Source: Bin87 sp965116565 (GTDB lineage: Bacteria > Chloroflexota > Dehalococcoidia > Lucifugimonadales > UBA3495). From it: a DNA stretch of 64,000 nt. Position 1 is the stretch's first letter. Each line of letters starts with the position of its first letter. The translations under genes and the position numbers were made by a program. The notes under the pieces were generated by a model that was given only the letters and a program-made list of their open reading frames with translations, was not told the origin of the DNA and made no database searches. Below are positions 43,258 to 50,957 of this stretch, one piece after another. The DNA is taken from the NCBI GenBank assembly GCA_965116565.1, contig OZ220699.1:3100001-3164000 (forward strand), given 5' to 3'.

Positions 43258-43542
43258 TCACCTCACCCTGCTGGACCGTTCGGACCGGGCGACGTGCCCG
43301 CGATAGGTACGCGTGGGGGCGAATTCGCCGAGGCGGTGTCCAACCATGTTCTCGGTAACAAATACCGGGACATGCCTGCGGCCGTCGTGCACTCCGAAGT
43401 TCAGGCCGACCATTTCGGGCATGATCATCGAATCTCGCGACCAGGTCCGAATCACGGTGGCCTCACCGGACTCGCGGACCTGGTTGACCTTTTTCAGGAG
43501 CTTTGGATGGACGTAGGGTCCTTTTTTAATTGAACGCGACAT
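43258..43542 (-). CDS. rpsS: 30S ribosomal protein S19
   Basis: The 94-residue S19 starts at ATG 43542 (MSRSIKKGPYVHPKLLKKVN), not at the further upstream start in the same frame. Other blocks are IRTWSRDSMIMPEMVGLNFG, VFVTENMVGHRLGEFAPTR and a basic tail. Confidence 0.97.
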   Translation of the reverse strand: MSRSIKKGPYVHPKLLKKVNQVRESGEATVIRTWSRDSMIMPEMVGLNFGVHDGRRHVPVFVTENMVGHRLGEFAPTRTYRGHVARSERSSRVR

Positions 43543-43595
43543 AGTGCAAAATTCTGTACAACAGCGGCGCCAGAGGCGGCCGTCGGTCCCGGTGA

Positions 43596-44432
43596 TTAAC
43601 GACGCCACCTACGTCCGCGTACGATGAAGCGGCTGGACGTCTTTTTCTTGTTTCTGGTCTTGTGCCCCAGGGTCGGCTTTCCGGTGGGCGACTTTGGACC
43701 CGGCATTCCGATGGGAGAACGACCCTCACCGCCACCGTGGGGGTGGTCGACGGGATTCTTTGCCACCCCGCGAACGTGCGGTCGTCGGCCCAGGTGCCTC
43801 TTGGCGCCGGCCTTGCCCAGGCTTTCGTTCTTATGATCCGGATTGGACAATTGTCCTACACTGGCCCGACAGTTGAGCAAGACGCGTCGCATCTCGCCTG
43901 ACGGAAGCCTGATCAGCACGTACTCGCCTTCGCGCGAAAGCACTTGCGCGCCCGTGCCGGCCCCGCGCACCAACTGCCCGCCTCGGCCCGGAGTGAGTTC
44001 CAGGTTGTGCACGACAGTCCCGGTAGGTATGTTGCGGAGGGGCAACGTATTCCCCGGGTTGATCTCAGCGCTCGGGCCGGATTCGACTTTGTCACCCACG
44101 CTCAGGTTAACCGGTGCCAGAATGTAGGATTTCTCACCATCGGCGTAGTGGAGCAAGGCGATTCGGGTGGTGCGATTGGGATCGTATTCGATGGTTTTGA
44201 CGGTGGCCGGAACGCCGTCCTTACGACGCTTGAAATCGATGCGCCGGTACATGCGGCGCGATCCACCGCCGCGATGGTAGGCAGTGATGCGACCCCGGTT
44301 GTTCCGCCCGCCGCGTTTCTGCAACGGCTCAAGCAGTGACTTCTCAGGCTTCTTGGTGGTGATTTCCTCAAAGGAAGGTCGCACCGCATTGCGAGTACCG
44401 GGTGTGTTTGGTCGGATGTTTTTCAGCGGCAT
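43596..44432 (-). CDS. rplB: 50S ribosomal protein L2
   Basis: The 278-residue L2 starts at ATG 44432 (MPLKNIRPNTPGTRNAVRPS). It has KRGGRNNRGRITAYHRGGGS, RLPSGEMRRVLLNCRASVGQ and the peptidyl-transferase loop RGVAKNPVDHPHGGGEGRSP with the essential His. Confidence 0.98.
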   Translation of the reverse strand: MPLKNIRPNTPGTRNAVRPSFEEITTKKPEKSLLEPLQKRGGRNNRGRITAYHRGGGSRRMYRRIDFKRRKDGVPATVKTIEYDPNRTTRIALLHYADGEKSYILAPVNLSVGDKVESGPSAEINPGNTLPLRNIPTGTVVHNLELTPGRGGQLVRGAGTGAQVLSREGEYVLIRLPSGEMRRVLLNCRASVGQLSNPDHKNESLGKAGAKRHLGRRPHVRGVAKNPVDHPHGGGEGRSPIGMPGPKSPTGKPTLGHKTRNKKKTSSRFIVRGRRWRR

Positions 44433-44548
44433 GTTTGGCTCTCTTGCGAGTCGATTCCCATGTTGTAGCTGATAAGGGATCGGTGTTTTCTGCTGGCCAG
44501 GACAGGAACGGACCACGGGGGTCCATTTGCCTAGGCATGTTGAACAGA

Positions 44549-44833
44549 CTACAACCCTTCGATGAGGTCGATGCGATCTCCAGCCCGAAGGGTTACGACG
44601 GCTTTTTTCACGTCAGGTTGTTTCTTGAATCGGGGGCCATAGCGCTTGCGTTTGCCTCGGTTCACGGTGATGTTGACGCCCATGACTTTGACGCCGAAAT
44701 GTTGCTCAACAGCTTGTTTGACCAGGGTCTTGTTGGCTTTGGGAGCGACTTCGAAGGTGTATTGACCTTCCTCTTGTAGAAGAGTGCTCTTTTCCGTGAT
44801 GGTCGGCCGGAGGAGGACTTCGCTTACGTTCAT
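44549..44833 (-). CDS. rplW: 50S ribosomal protein L23
   Basis: The 94-residue protein starts at 44833 (MNVSEVLLRPTITEKSTLLQ), overlapping rplD by 4 nt, and continues YTFEVAPKANKTLVKQAVEQ, FGVKVMGVNITVNRGKRKRY and KKAVVTLRAGDRIDLIEGL. It is the trigger-factor docking protein at the exit tunnel. Confidence 0.97.
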   Translation of the reverse strand: MNVSEVLLRPTITEKSTLLQEEGQYTFEVAPKANKTLVKQAVEQHFGVKVMGVNITVNRGKRKRYGPRFKKQPDVKKAVVTLRAGDRIDLIEGL

Positions 44834-45510
44834 TCCTGACCCTCCTCGTCGTTCATGATTGCGGCCGACTTCCTGGCGCGGAATTTGGGAGCGGCGCACA
44901 GGTCGCTCATATGGCGTATAGCGTCGACCGTGGTCAGGACCGTCCCTCTCTTCAACACGTCGTTCGCATTGACCAAATCGGCTGGCAACGTCCAGACCTG
45001 CTTCAGGTTGCTGCCGGCGCGGACGACGTTCTGGTCGGCAGCGTCTGTGATGACCAGTACCGACCCCGTGATGCCCAGGTTTTCCAGCAAACGTTTCATG
45101 GACTTCGTGCGCCCGTCCAATTCGCCGAGCGAATCGATGCACACCAGTCGTTCGTTACGAATCTTTTCGGACATCACGCATTGAAGAGCCTTGCGACGCA
45201 TGGCACGGGGCAGTACTTTACGATAGTCGCGTGGCTTCGGGCCAAAGGCGATGCCGCCATGCCGCCACTGAGGGGACCTTATGCTGCCCTGCCGGGCTCG
45301 TCCAGTGTGCTTCTGAATCCAGGGCTTCCGTCCGCCGCCAGACACTTCGGAGCGGGTCAAAGTCGAATGCGTACCTTGCCTCTGGTTCAGTTGGTAGATG
45401 ACCATAGCCTGGTGCACGAGAGATTGATTCATCGGCAAGTCAAAGATTCCATCGTCGATGCTGATGGTATCGATGGCTTCGCCATTGCCGTTAACGACGG
45501 GCAGTTCCAT
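44830..45510 (-). CDS. rplD: 50S ribosomal protein L4
   Basis: The 226-residue L4 shows NQSLVHQAMVIYQLNQRQGT, the tunnel loop KPWIQKHTGRARQGSIRSPQ with WRHGGIAFGPKPRDY, and VLVITDAADQNVVRAGSNL. In some bacteria L4 represses the S10 operon. The C-terminus has a short acidic extension (NDEEGQE). Confidence 0.98.
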   Translation of the reverse strand: MELPVVNGNGEAIDTISIDDGIFDLPMNQSLVHQAMVIYQLNQRQGTHSTLTRSEVSGGGRKPWIQKHTGRARQGSIRSPQWRHGGIAFGPKPRDYRKVLPRAMRRKALQCVMSEKIRNERLVCIDSLGELDGRTKSMKRLLENLGITGSVLVITDAADQNVVRAGSNLKQVWTLPADLVNANDVLKRGTVLTTVDAIRHMSDLCAAPKFRARKSAAIMNDEEGQE

Positions 45511-46142
45511 TATGCTTGCGCCTTGCTTTTGCCAGTTTTCCTGATGGTAACGGGGCTGTTCGTTCCGCCGGGTATCCCGCCCTTGACCATCAGCAAATTG
45601 CGTTCGGGATCGACCTTGATGACTTCCAGGCCTTTGCTGGTCACCCTGCGGTTCCCCATGTGGCCAGCCATCTTCAGACCCTTGAAAACTTTCCCGGGCG
45701 TGGTGCCGCCGCCGATTGAACCGGGCGCGCGTTGACGGTCCGACTGTCCATGAGTTCGCGGGCCGCCGCCGAAACCATGTCGCTTCATAGTTCCGGCAAA
45801 GCCTCGCCCCTTGGACCTTCCGCTGACGTCCACGATCTCGCCGGCCTCGAATATGTCCACGGAAATCAACTGTCCAACTTCGTACCCGGACACGTCATCG
45901 GTCTGCACTTCCTGGAGTCGGCGGCCAATCTGGCTGCCCTGGAGGTGCCCTGATTCCGGCTTGTTGGGACGTCGCACCCGGCCGAAACCCAACTGCACGG
46001 ACTCGTAACCGTCTCGGTCGAGAGTTCGAATTTGCGTGACGGCGCATGGTCCGGCCTCAATAACCGTAACCGGAACGACCTGACCAGCGTCGTTGAACAA
46101 CTGCGTCATGCCAATTTTCTTGCCGAGAAACCCTTTGAGCAT
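45510..46142 (-). CDS. rplC: 50S ribosomal protein L3
   Basis: The 210-residue L3 starts at ATG 46142 (MLKGFLGKKIGMTQLFNDAG). It has VVPVTVIEAGPCAVTQIRT, GRSKGRGFAGTMKRHGFGGG, PRTHGQSDRQRAPGSIGGGT and MAGHMGNRRVTSKGLEVIKV. A promoter (46250-46278) lies just upstream, separating it from rpsJ. Confidence 0.98.
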   Translation of the reverse strand: MLKGFLGKKIGMTQLFNDAGQVVPVTVIEAGPCAVTQIRTLDRDGYESVQLGFGRVRRPNKPESGHLQGSQIGRRLQEVQTDDVSGYEVGQLISVDIFEAGEIVDVSGRSKGRGFAGTMKRHGFGGGPRTHGQSDRQRAPGSIGGGTTPGKVFKGLKMAGHMGNRRVTSKGLEVIKVDPERNLLMVKGGIPGGTNSPVTIRKTGKSKAQA

Positions 46143-46249
46143 TATCTCTAGCCTGTTTGTGTTCGTTGCGTCGGCCCGCTCCGGCCGTTCGCATTTCGTT
46201 GGGTTCAAGGGAGCGACAGGTACTCAGGCCCGTCGCAAACGGAATAACG

Positions 46250-46278
46250 ATTTTACGACGGGAGCAGTATTTGTTCAA
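46250..46278 (-). promoter_or_regulatory. Internal promoter between rpsJ and rplC
   Basis: On the minus strand TTGAAC (46273-46278), a 17-bp spacer and TAAAAT (46250-46255) form a strong promoter about 105 nt before the rplC start. A perfect 7-bp hairpin (GGACGCC, GAAT loop on the plus strand, GGCGTCC; 46296-46313) lies between it and the end of rpsJ. Confidence 0.6.
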
Positions 46279-46329
46279 CCCCAATTGTTGGAGGCGGACG
46301 CCGAATGGCGTCCTTGGCAGGGCAAACTC

Positions 46330-46641
46330 TTACAGTTTGATGGAGATATCGACCCCCGCCGGCATATTGAGTCTGGTCAACGCGTCAATGGTTTTGCTGG
46401 TGGGTTCCATGATGTCCAGCAAGCGCTTGTGCGTACGGATCTCGAAGTGTTCCCGGGAATCCTTGTCAACGTGCGGACCGCGTATGACACAGAACCGTCG
46501 AATTTGTGTCGGCAACGGAACAGGGCCCGCGACGCGCGCGCCGGTTAATTCCGCGGTTTCAACTATTTGAGCGCTCGACTGATCCAGCATTTTGTGATCA
46601 AAAGCCTTCAAGATGATGCGCATCTGCTGCCTGGCAACCAT
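46330..46641 (-). CDS. rpsJ: 30S ribosomal protein S10
   Basis: The 103-residue protein reads MRIILKAFDHKMLDQSSAQI, VETAELTGARVAGPVPLPTQ and SREHFEIRTHKRLLDIMEPT, a standard S10/NusE. Start at 46641 or 18 nt later. It directly follows fusA, with no tuf gene between. Confidence 0.98.
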   Translation of the reverse strand: MVARQQMRIILKAFDHKMLDQSSAQIVETAELTGARVAGPVPLPTQIRRFCVIRGPHVDKDSREHFEIRTHKRLLDIMEPTSKTIDALTRLNMPAGVDISIKL

Positions 46642-46700
46642 GATTTACTTTTTTCTACTCTCCCAATGTGACGCGCCCGCCGGGGCGGACGTTCGTTGCT

Positions 46701-48779
46701 CTAGATGTTGACCACGGTACGGAGCAGATTTTCCGGCACCGGCTCGTAGTGTCTGAACTGCATGGTGTACGAAGCCCGGCCCCGAGTCAGTGACCTGAGC
46801 GCGGTGGTGTACGCGAAAGTCTCGCCCAGCGGGATCATCGCGCACACGGTTTGCAGGTCGTCCTGTCCTTCGATGCTCCTGATCTGGGTCCGTCGGCCGC
46901 CGAGATCGCTGAGCACCTCACTGAGGAACTCACCGGGCGTAACGATCTCGATCTCAAACATGGGTTCCTGGAGTACGGGACTCGCTTTCCGGGTGCCGTC
47001 CCTGAGAGCGATCATCCCCGCAGAGCGGAAAGCCATTTCTGAGGAGTCCACCGTGTGGAAACTCCCGTCCACCAGCGTTACTTTCAAATCGACCAGTGGG
47101 TACCCGGCCAAAGGACCGTTGTCCCAGCCCTGTTTTACGCCGGCCTCCACCGCGGGGATGAACTGGCGTGGGATGACTCCACCGGTGATGCCATTGACAA
47201 ATATGTTGCCTTCGCCGCGTTCTTGGGGTTCTATTTCCAGCCAGACGTGTCCAAACTGGCCGTGGCCTCCGGTCTGTCTCACGAACCGGCCTTCCACGCG
47301 GACCGGCTTGGTAATGGTCTCGCGATAGGCGACTCGCGGCTGCCCGACCCGCGCTTCCACGTCGAATTCTCGCCGCATGCGGTCGACCAGCACCTCAAGG
47401 TGCAGCTCGCCCATGCCCGAGATGATGGTTTGTCCCGTCTCGTCGTTGAAACGCACCACGAAGGTCGGGTCTTCTTCTGACAGCTTGCGCAGCGCTTCTC
47501 CCAGTTTGTCCTGATCCGCTCGGGTCGCCGGTTCTATGGCAACGGATACCACCGGCTCGGGGAAGTGAGGAGGTTCCAGGATCACAGGTTTATGGTCGCT
47601 ACAGATTGTGTCGCCGGTGAAGGTGTCCTTCAAACCCACGGCGGCGCAAATGTTGCCGGCCGTGATGAGTTGCAGTTCTTCGCGGTGATTGGCGTGCATC
47701 CGCAACAGCCGGCCCATGCGCTCTCGGTTTCCGCGGGTAACGTTGCGTACCGCTGCGCCGGCTTCTACCTTGCCGGAATAAATCCTGAGGAACACCAGTC
47801 GACCGACGTAGGGATCCACGACAACCTTGAAAGCGAGAGCGGACAGCGGTTCGCTGTCGATCGGCTCCCGCATTTCCACATCTTCCGTCCCCGGCACGAT
47901 CCCTTCGACGGCCGGGACATCCAGGGGGGAAGGCAGGTAGTTGATGATGGCGTCCAGCAGCGGATCGATGCCCTTGCCCTTCATGGCTGTGCCGCACAAG
48001 ACAGGCACCAATTGACGATTGATGGTCGCGTTCCGCAGTGCTGAACGCAGGTCGTCGGCGCAAATGTCTTCGCCTTCGAGGTACTTGATGAGCAGAGCCT
48101 CGTCGGTTTCGACGATCTTTTCGATCATCTCCTGGCGATAGTCGTGGAACGTCTTGGCGTACTCGTCAGGGATGGGGATAAGTTCCGGCGGTTCCGCCAC
48201 GTCGTCCCGCCCATCGGAGTACATGATGGCCTGGCCTTCAATGAGGTCGACCACACCTCGGAATTCGTCCTCGGCTCCGACGGGTATCTGCACCGCTACC
48301 GGGTTGCCGTTCAAACGGCGCCGCACCGATTCGATGGTCCGCTCGTAGGATGCACCCACCCGGTCCATCTTGTTCACGAAGCAGATTCGAGGGACGTTGT
48401 ATGTGTCTGCTTGTCGCCAAACGGTTTCCGACTGAGGTTGAACGCCAGCCACCGCGTCGAGCACGACGATGCCGCCGTCCAGGACACGCAGGCTGCGTTC
48501 AACCTCCGCCGTGAAGTCCACGTGTCCCGGCGTGTCAATGATGTTGACCTGGTGATCGTGCCAGTAGGCCGTCGTGGCAGCGGCAGTAATGGTGATGCCG
48601 CGCTCCTTTTCCTGTGGCATCCAGTCCATGGCGGTGGTGCCTTCATCGACACCGCCCACTTTGCGGATGCGTCCGGTCAGATAAAGCACGCGCTCAGTGA
48701 CCGTGGTTTTCCCGGCGTCAATGTGGGCTATGAACCCGATATTCCGGATTTTGCGGGCATCTGTCTGTTCAGCAATCAT
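46701..48779 (-). CDS. fusA: Elongation factor G
   Basis: EF-G drives translocation on the ribosome. The 692-residue GTPase has G1 FIAHIDAGKTTVTERVLYLT, G2 region KERGITITAAATT, G3 IDTPGHVDF, G4 NKMDRVGAS, and the domain IV/V blocks GGVIPRQFIPAVEAGVKQGW and GYPLVDLKVTLVDGSFHTVD. It lies in the str operon between rpsG and rpsJ. Confidence 0.98.
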   Translation of the reverse strand: MIAEQTDARKIRNIGFIAHIDAGKTTVTERVLYLTGRIRKVGGVDEGTTAMDWMPQEKERGITITAAATTAYWHDHQVNIIDTPGHVDFTAEVERSLRVLDGGIVVLDAVAGVQPQSETVWRQADTYNVPRICFVNKMDRVGASYERTIESVRRRLNGNPVAVQIPVGAEDEFRGVVDLIEGQAIMYSDGRDDVAEPPELIPIPDEYAKTFHDYRQEMIEKIVETDEALLIKYLEGEDICADDLRSALRNATINRQLVPVLCGTAMKGKGIDPLLDAIINYLPSPLDVPAVEGIVPGTEDVEMREPIDSEPLSALAFKVVVDPYVGRLVFLRIYSGKVEAGAAVRNVTRGNRERMGRLLRMHANHREELQLITAGNICAAVGLKDTFTGDTICSDHKPVILEPPHFPEPVVSVAIEPATRADQDKLGEALRKLSEEDPTFVVRFNDETGQTIISGMGELHLEVLVDRMRREFDVEARVGQPRVAYRETITKPVRVEGRFVRQTGGHGQFGHVWLEIEPQERGEGNIFVNGITGGVIPRQFIPAVEAGVKQGWDNGPLAGYPLVDLKVTLVDGSFHTVDSSEMAFRSAGMIALRDGTRKASPVLQEPMFEIEIVTPGEFLSEVLSDLGGRRTQIRSIEGQDDLQTVCAMIPLGETFAYTTALRSLTRGRASYTMQFRHYEPVPENLLRTVVNI

Positions 48780-48853
48780 ACCTGCGCCTGGTTACTAACG
48801 ACCTGGCCGTTTGTGAGGTTTCTGTGTCCGGTGCGTTCGGAAAGAACGGGAAA

Positions 48854-49324
48854 TTAACGGCGATAGTGGACGAAAGCCCGGTTGGCTTCGGCCATCCGGT
48901 GCAGTTCATCCTTGCGGCGCACCGCAGAGCCTTCCCCGCGCGCTGCGTCCATAAATTCGTTGGCGAGGCCACGCGCCATCCGCATGCCGTTGCGGCCGCG
49001 GGCTCCGCGTATGATCCAACGCATCGCCAGGGCCTCGCTCCGGCTCGTCCTGAGTTCCACCGGCACCTGGTAGGTGGCGCCACCGACCCGGCGGGGACGT
49101 ACCTCGACGAGTGGAGTAGCGTTGCGCATGGCGCTGGAGAAGACGACCATCGGATCCTGGCTGGTGTCCTGGCGGACCAACTCCAGGGCATCGTATACAA
49201 CCCGTTGCGCGGTGGATTTTTTGCCCTTGAGCATCACGCGATTGATAAACTTCGCCAGCTCCAGATCGTTGTATCGGGGGTCGGGTTTGATTACGCGGGG
49301 TTCCGCGCGGCGTCTTCGCGACAT
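48854..49324 (-). CDS. rpsG: 30S ribosomal protein S7
   Basis: The 156-residue protein matches S7: RYNDLELAKFINRVMLKGKK, NATPLVEVRPRRVGGATYQV, PVELRTSRSEALAMRWIIRG and KDELHRMAEANRAFVHYRR. Confidence 0.98.
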   Translation of the reverse strand: MSRRRRAEPRVIKPDPRYNDLELAKFINRVMLKGKKSTAQRVVYDALELVRQDTSQDPMVVFSSAMRNATPLVEVRPRRVGGATYQVPVELRTSRSEALAMRWIIRGARGRNGMRMARGLANEFMDAARGEGSAVRRKDELHRMAEANRAFVHYRR

Positions 49325-49355
49325 GTTCGTTTCCGCCTTCGGTCGTACATTAAGC

Positions 49356-49376
49356 CACCCCCCAGCACGGGGGGTG
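49356..49376 (-). other. Perfect hairpin between rpsL and rpsG
   Basis: CACCCCCC, loop AGCAC and GGGGGGTG (plus strand) pair over 8 bp, 32 nt before the rpsG start. There is no T-run, so it is probably a processing or translational-control structure. Confidence 0.5.
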
Positions 49377-49405
49377 ACGGAATGGTTTGGTTCCTGGCGC
49401 CTGCT

Positions 49406-49813
49406 CTATCTACGAGTTCCGTACTTGCTACGTCCCTGGCGGCGCCCACTTACGCCTTCAGTGTCCAAGTTGCTGCGTACCACGTGGTAGCGCACTCCCG
49501 GCAGGTCTTTGACTCGGCCGCCGCGGATCAGCACTACCGAGTGTTCCTGCAGGTTATGGCCTTCGCCGCCGATGTAGGCGGTCACCTCCACGCCGTTGGT
49601 CAACCGCACGCGGCATATCTTGCGCAACGCCGAGTTTGGTTTTTTGGGCGTCATGGTTCGCACCTGGATGCACACCCCGCGACGCTGCGGACAACCCGGG
49701 CCCCACCGCGTACGGTTGCGCAGTGAGTTTTGTACCCAGTGCAAGGCCGGCGCCTTGGTGCCTTTTCGCACAGGTTTGCGGCCCTTGCGTACCAGTTGAT
49801 TCACAGTCGGCAT
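49406..49813 (-). CDS. rpsL: 30S ribosomal protein S12
   Basis: The 135-residue S12 starts MPTVNQLVRKGRKPVRKGTK and has the decoding-site motifs TMTPKKPNSALRKICRVRL and RGGRVKDLPGVRYHVVRSNL. An insertion before PQRRGVC (HWVQNSLRNRTRWGPGC) makes the N-terminal part longer than in E. coli, as in Chloroflexota S12. The two Lys residues linked with streptomycin sensitivity are present. It is the first gene of the whole cluster. Confidence 0.98.
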   Translation of the reverse strand: MPTVNQLVRKGRKPVRKGTKAPALHWVQNSLRNRTRWGPGCPQRRGVCIQVRTMTPKKPNSALRKICRVRLTNGVEVTAYIGGEGHNLQEHSVVLIRGGRVKDLPGVRYHVVRSNLDTEGVSGRRQGRSKYGTRR

Positions 49814-49862
49814 AATGATCCTTACCTGACGCCCGCTTCAGAATCGGACACAACGTCGAAAA

Positions 49863-49891
49863 ATGGTATCCCTACTCAACCAGGATGTCAA
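49863..49891 (-). promoter_or_regulatory. Main promoter of the ribosomal protein cluster
   Basis: Read on the minus strand, TTGACA (49886-49891), a 17-bp spacer and TACCAT (49863-49868) lie 50 nt before rpsL, with AAGGATC as ribosome binding site 5 nt before its ATG. Confidence 0.75.
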
Positions 49892-50068
49892 CCGCGAACA
49901 AGTTCCGCATTGCCGATTTTCCTGGCTAATAAGCGTCCCCGGGTCGATGCTCGATCCCGCCGCGCCAACGGCAGCGGGAAAGTAATGAGCCTCCGGTTGA
50001 TTTCCGAAACGGGAATACGAGCGGGATGCCATGGTTTGCTCACGCGTACCCACTTCCCCATCGCCAGA

Positions 50069-50122
50069 AGCGGAATCCGCCTCAGGAGCGGAATCCGCCT
50101 CAGGAGCGGAGTCCGCCTCCCG
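50069..50122. repeat. Three tandem 18-bp units, each with an internal palindrome
   Basis: AGCGGAATCCGCCTCAGG is repeated exactly at 50069-50086 and 50087-50104; a third, diverged unit follows to 50122. Each contains GCGGAATCCGC, an inverted repeat able to form a small hairpin. Confidence 0.75.
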
Positions 50123-50179
50123 CCCAATGCCAATCCGATGACATCGCTCCCTTGCCTCTCCCAACATCCCATCCTTACC

Positions 50180-50460
50180 ATTCAAATATGCCATCGCCTT
50201 ACGCCACCATTCGCCCAACCCTCGAACCGTCCAACCCCCAACCTCGAACGCCGCTCCACCAAATCCTCCCGCCAACCCTCCAAAACCACCAATATCGCCC
50301 TCATATTCGGCCCAACCCACCCCCATCACCCCCACGTCCCACCCCACCGCCCTACTCAAATGAACGGAAATGAGCGGAAATAAGCGGGTTTTCGCAAATA
50401 TCCCCACCATCCCAATCCTATCCCCAATCCCATCCATCCATGAAAGAAACTCCCCGTCCG
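50180..50460. other. C-rich, G-poor intergenic tract
   Basis: The plus strand here is very rich in C and A and has few G, quite unlike the rest of the window. It holds short direct repeats (GAACGGAAAT, GAGCGGAAAT, AAGCGG near 50360-50390). All three plus frames are open over parts of it but read as Pro/Thr/His-rich sequence with no recognisable domain. The 657-nt gap 49814-50470 otherwise holds the rpsL promoter and the 18-bp repeats. Confidence 0.5.
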
Positions 50461-50470
50461 AGGTAACCCC

Positions 50471-50803
50471 ATGACCATCTCCCAAATCCGCCGCCGCATC
50501 GACGCCCTCAAACGCAAATTCGCTCGCGAACTCGCCATCATCAGGCTCCGCCGCATCGCCGAATCCGTCGCCCACGACTGGGACCCCGACCATCCTCCCG
50601 AACCCGCCGACGTCATCGACCGCATCGCCAAAGCCGGCTTCTGCCTCAGCACCTTCACCAACCTCAGCCGCTACCTAAAAGACATCCGACTCCAGATTGA
50701 CATCCCCAACTCCGAATCCATCGTCCTCAACCTCCTCCCCTGGGCCAGCGCCGGACGCTACCGCGAACTCCTCCGCTGGGACCTGCCCGCCCCAACCCGG
50801 TAA
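50471..50803 (+). CDS. Orphan small helical protein
   Basis: The 110-residue product reads MTISQIRRRIDALKRKFARE, LAIIRLRRIAESVAHDWDPD, PADVIDRIAKAGFCLSTFTN and then LNLLPWASAGRYRELLRWDL. It looks like a basic, mainly helical soluble protein with a coiled-coil-like first helix. It is preceded by GAGGTAACCCC and starts at ATG 50471. Nearly every codon ends in C, a bias stronger than in its neighbours and shared with the C-rich tract before it, which suggests acquisition together. No family recognised; possibly a repeated accessory gene. Confidence 0.6.
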   Translation: MTISQIRRRIDALKRKFARELAIIRLRRIAESVAHDWDPDHPPEPADVIDRIAKAGFCLSTFTNLSRYLKDIRLQIDIPNSESIVLNLLPWASAGRYRELLRWDLPAPTR

Positions 50804-50847
50804 CGATGGTGGTTCCCCAAGTGGGCGCGCGTGGGCATTGTTTGCCG

Positions 50848-50876
50848 TTGACCCGAGTTAGGCGCTATGGCATAAT
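50848..50876 (+). promoter_or_regulatory. Promoter of the trehalose operon
   Basis: TTGACC (50848-50853), a 17-bp spacer and CATAAT (50871-50876) lie about 80 nt upstream of the otsA start; five of six bases match in each box. Confidence 0.7.
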
Positions 50877-50885
50877 TCGGCTATC

Positions 50886-50900
50886 GCATAATAATTATGC
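50886..50900. promoter_or_regulatory. Palindromic operator candidate
   Basis: GCATAATAATTATGC is a perfect 15-bp palindrome covering the expected transcription start of the otsA promoter. Related half sites (GCATAAT at 50870, GCCATAAT at 50908) flank it, so a repressor may bind here. Confidence 0.5.
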
Positions 50901-50957
50901 CCATAAGCCATAATCTGACGGCGCATGCGTCCGTCGTGGAAAGGAAGGTTGCCCAAC

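Noticed and set aside
50069..50122. CRISPR-like tandem repeats
   Set aside because: Units of 18 bp follow each other without spacers and only three exist, so this is a simple tandem repeat.
49838..50593. 251-codon minus-strand frame with repeated EADSAP units
   Set aside because: It lies opposite the better-supported ORF at 50471, is Gly-rich only because the opposite strand is C-rich, and has no recognisable domain or clear binding site.
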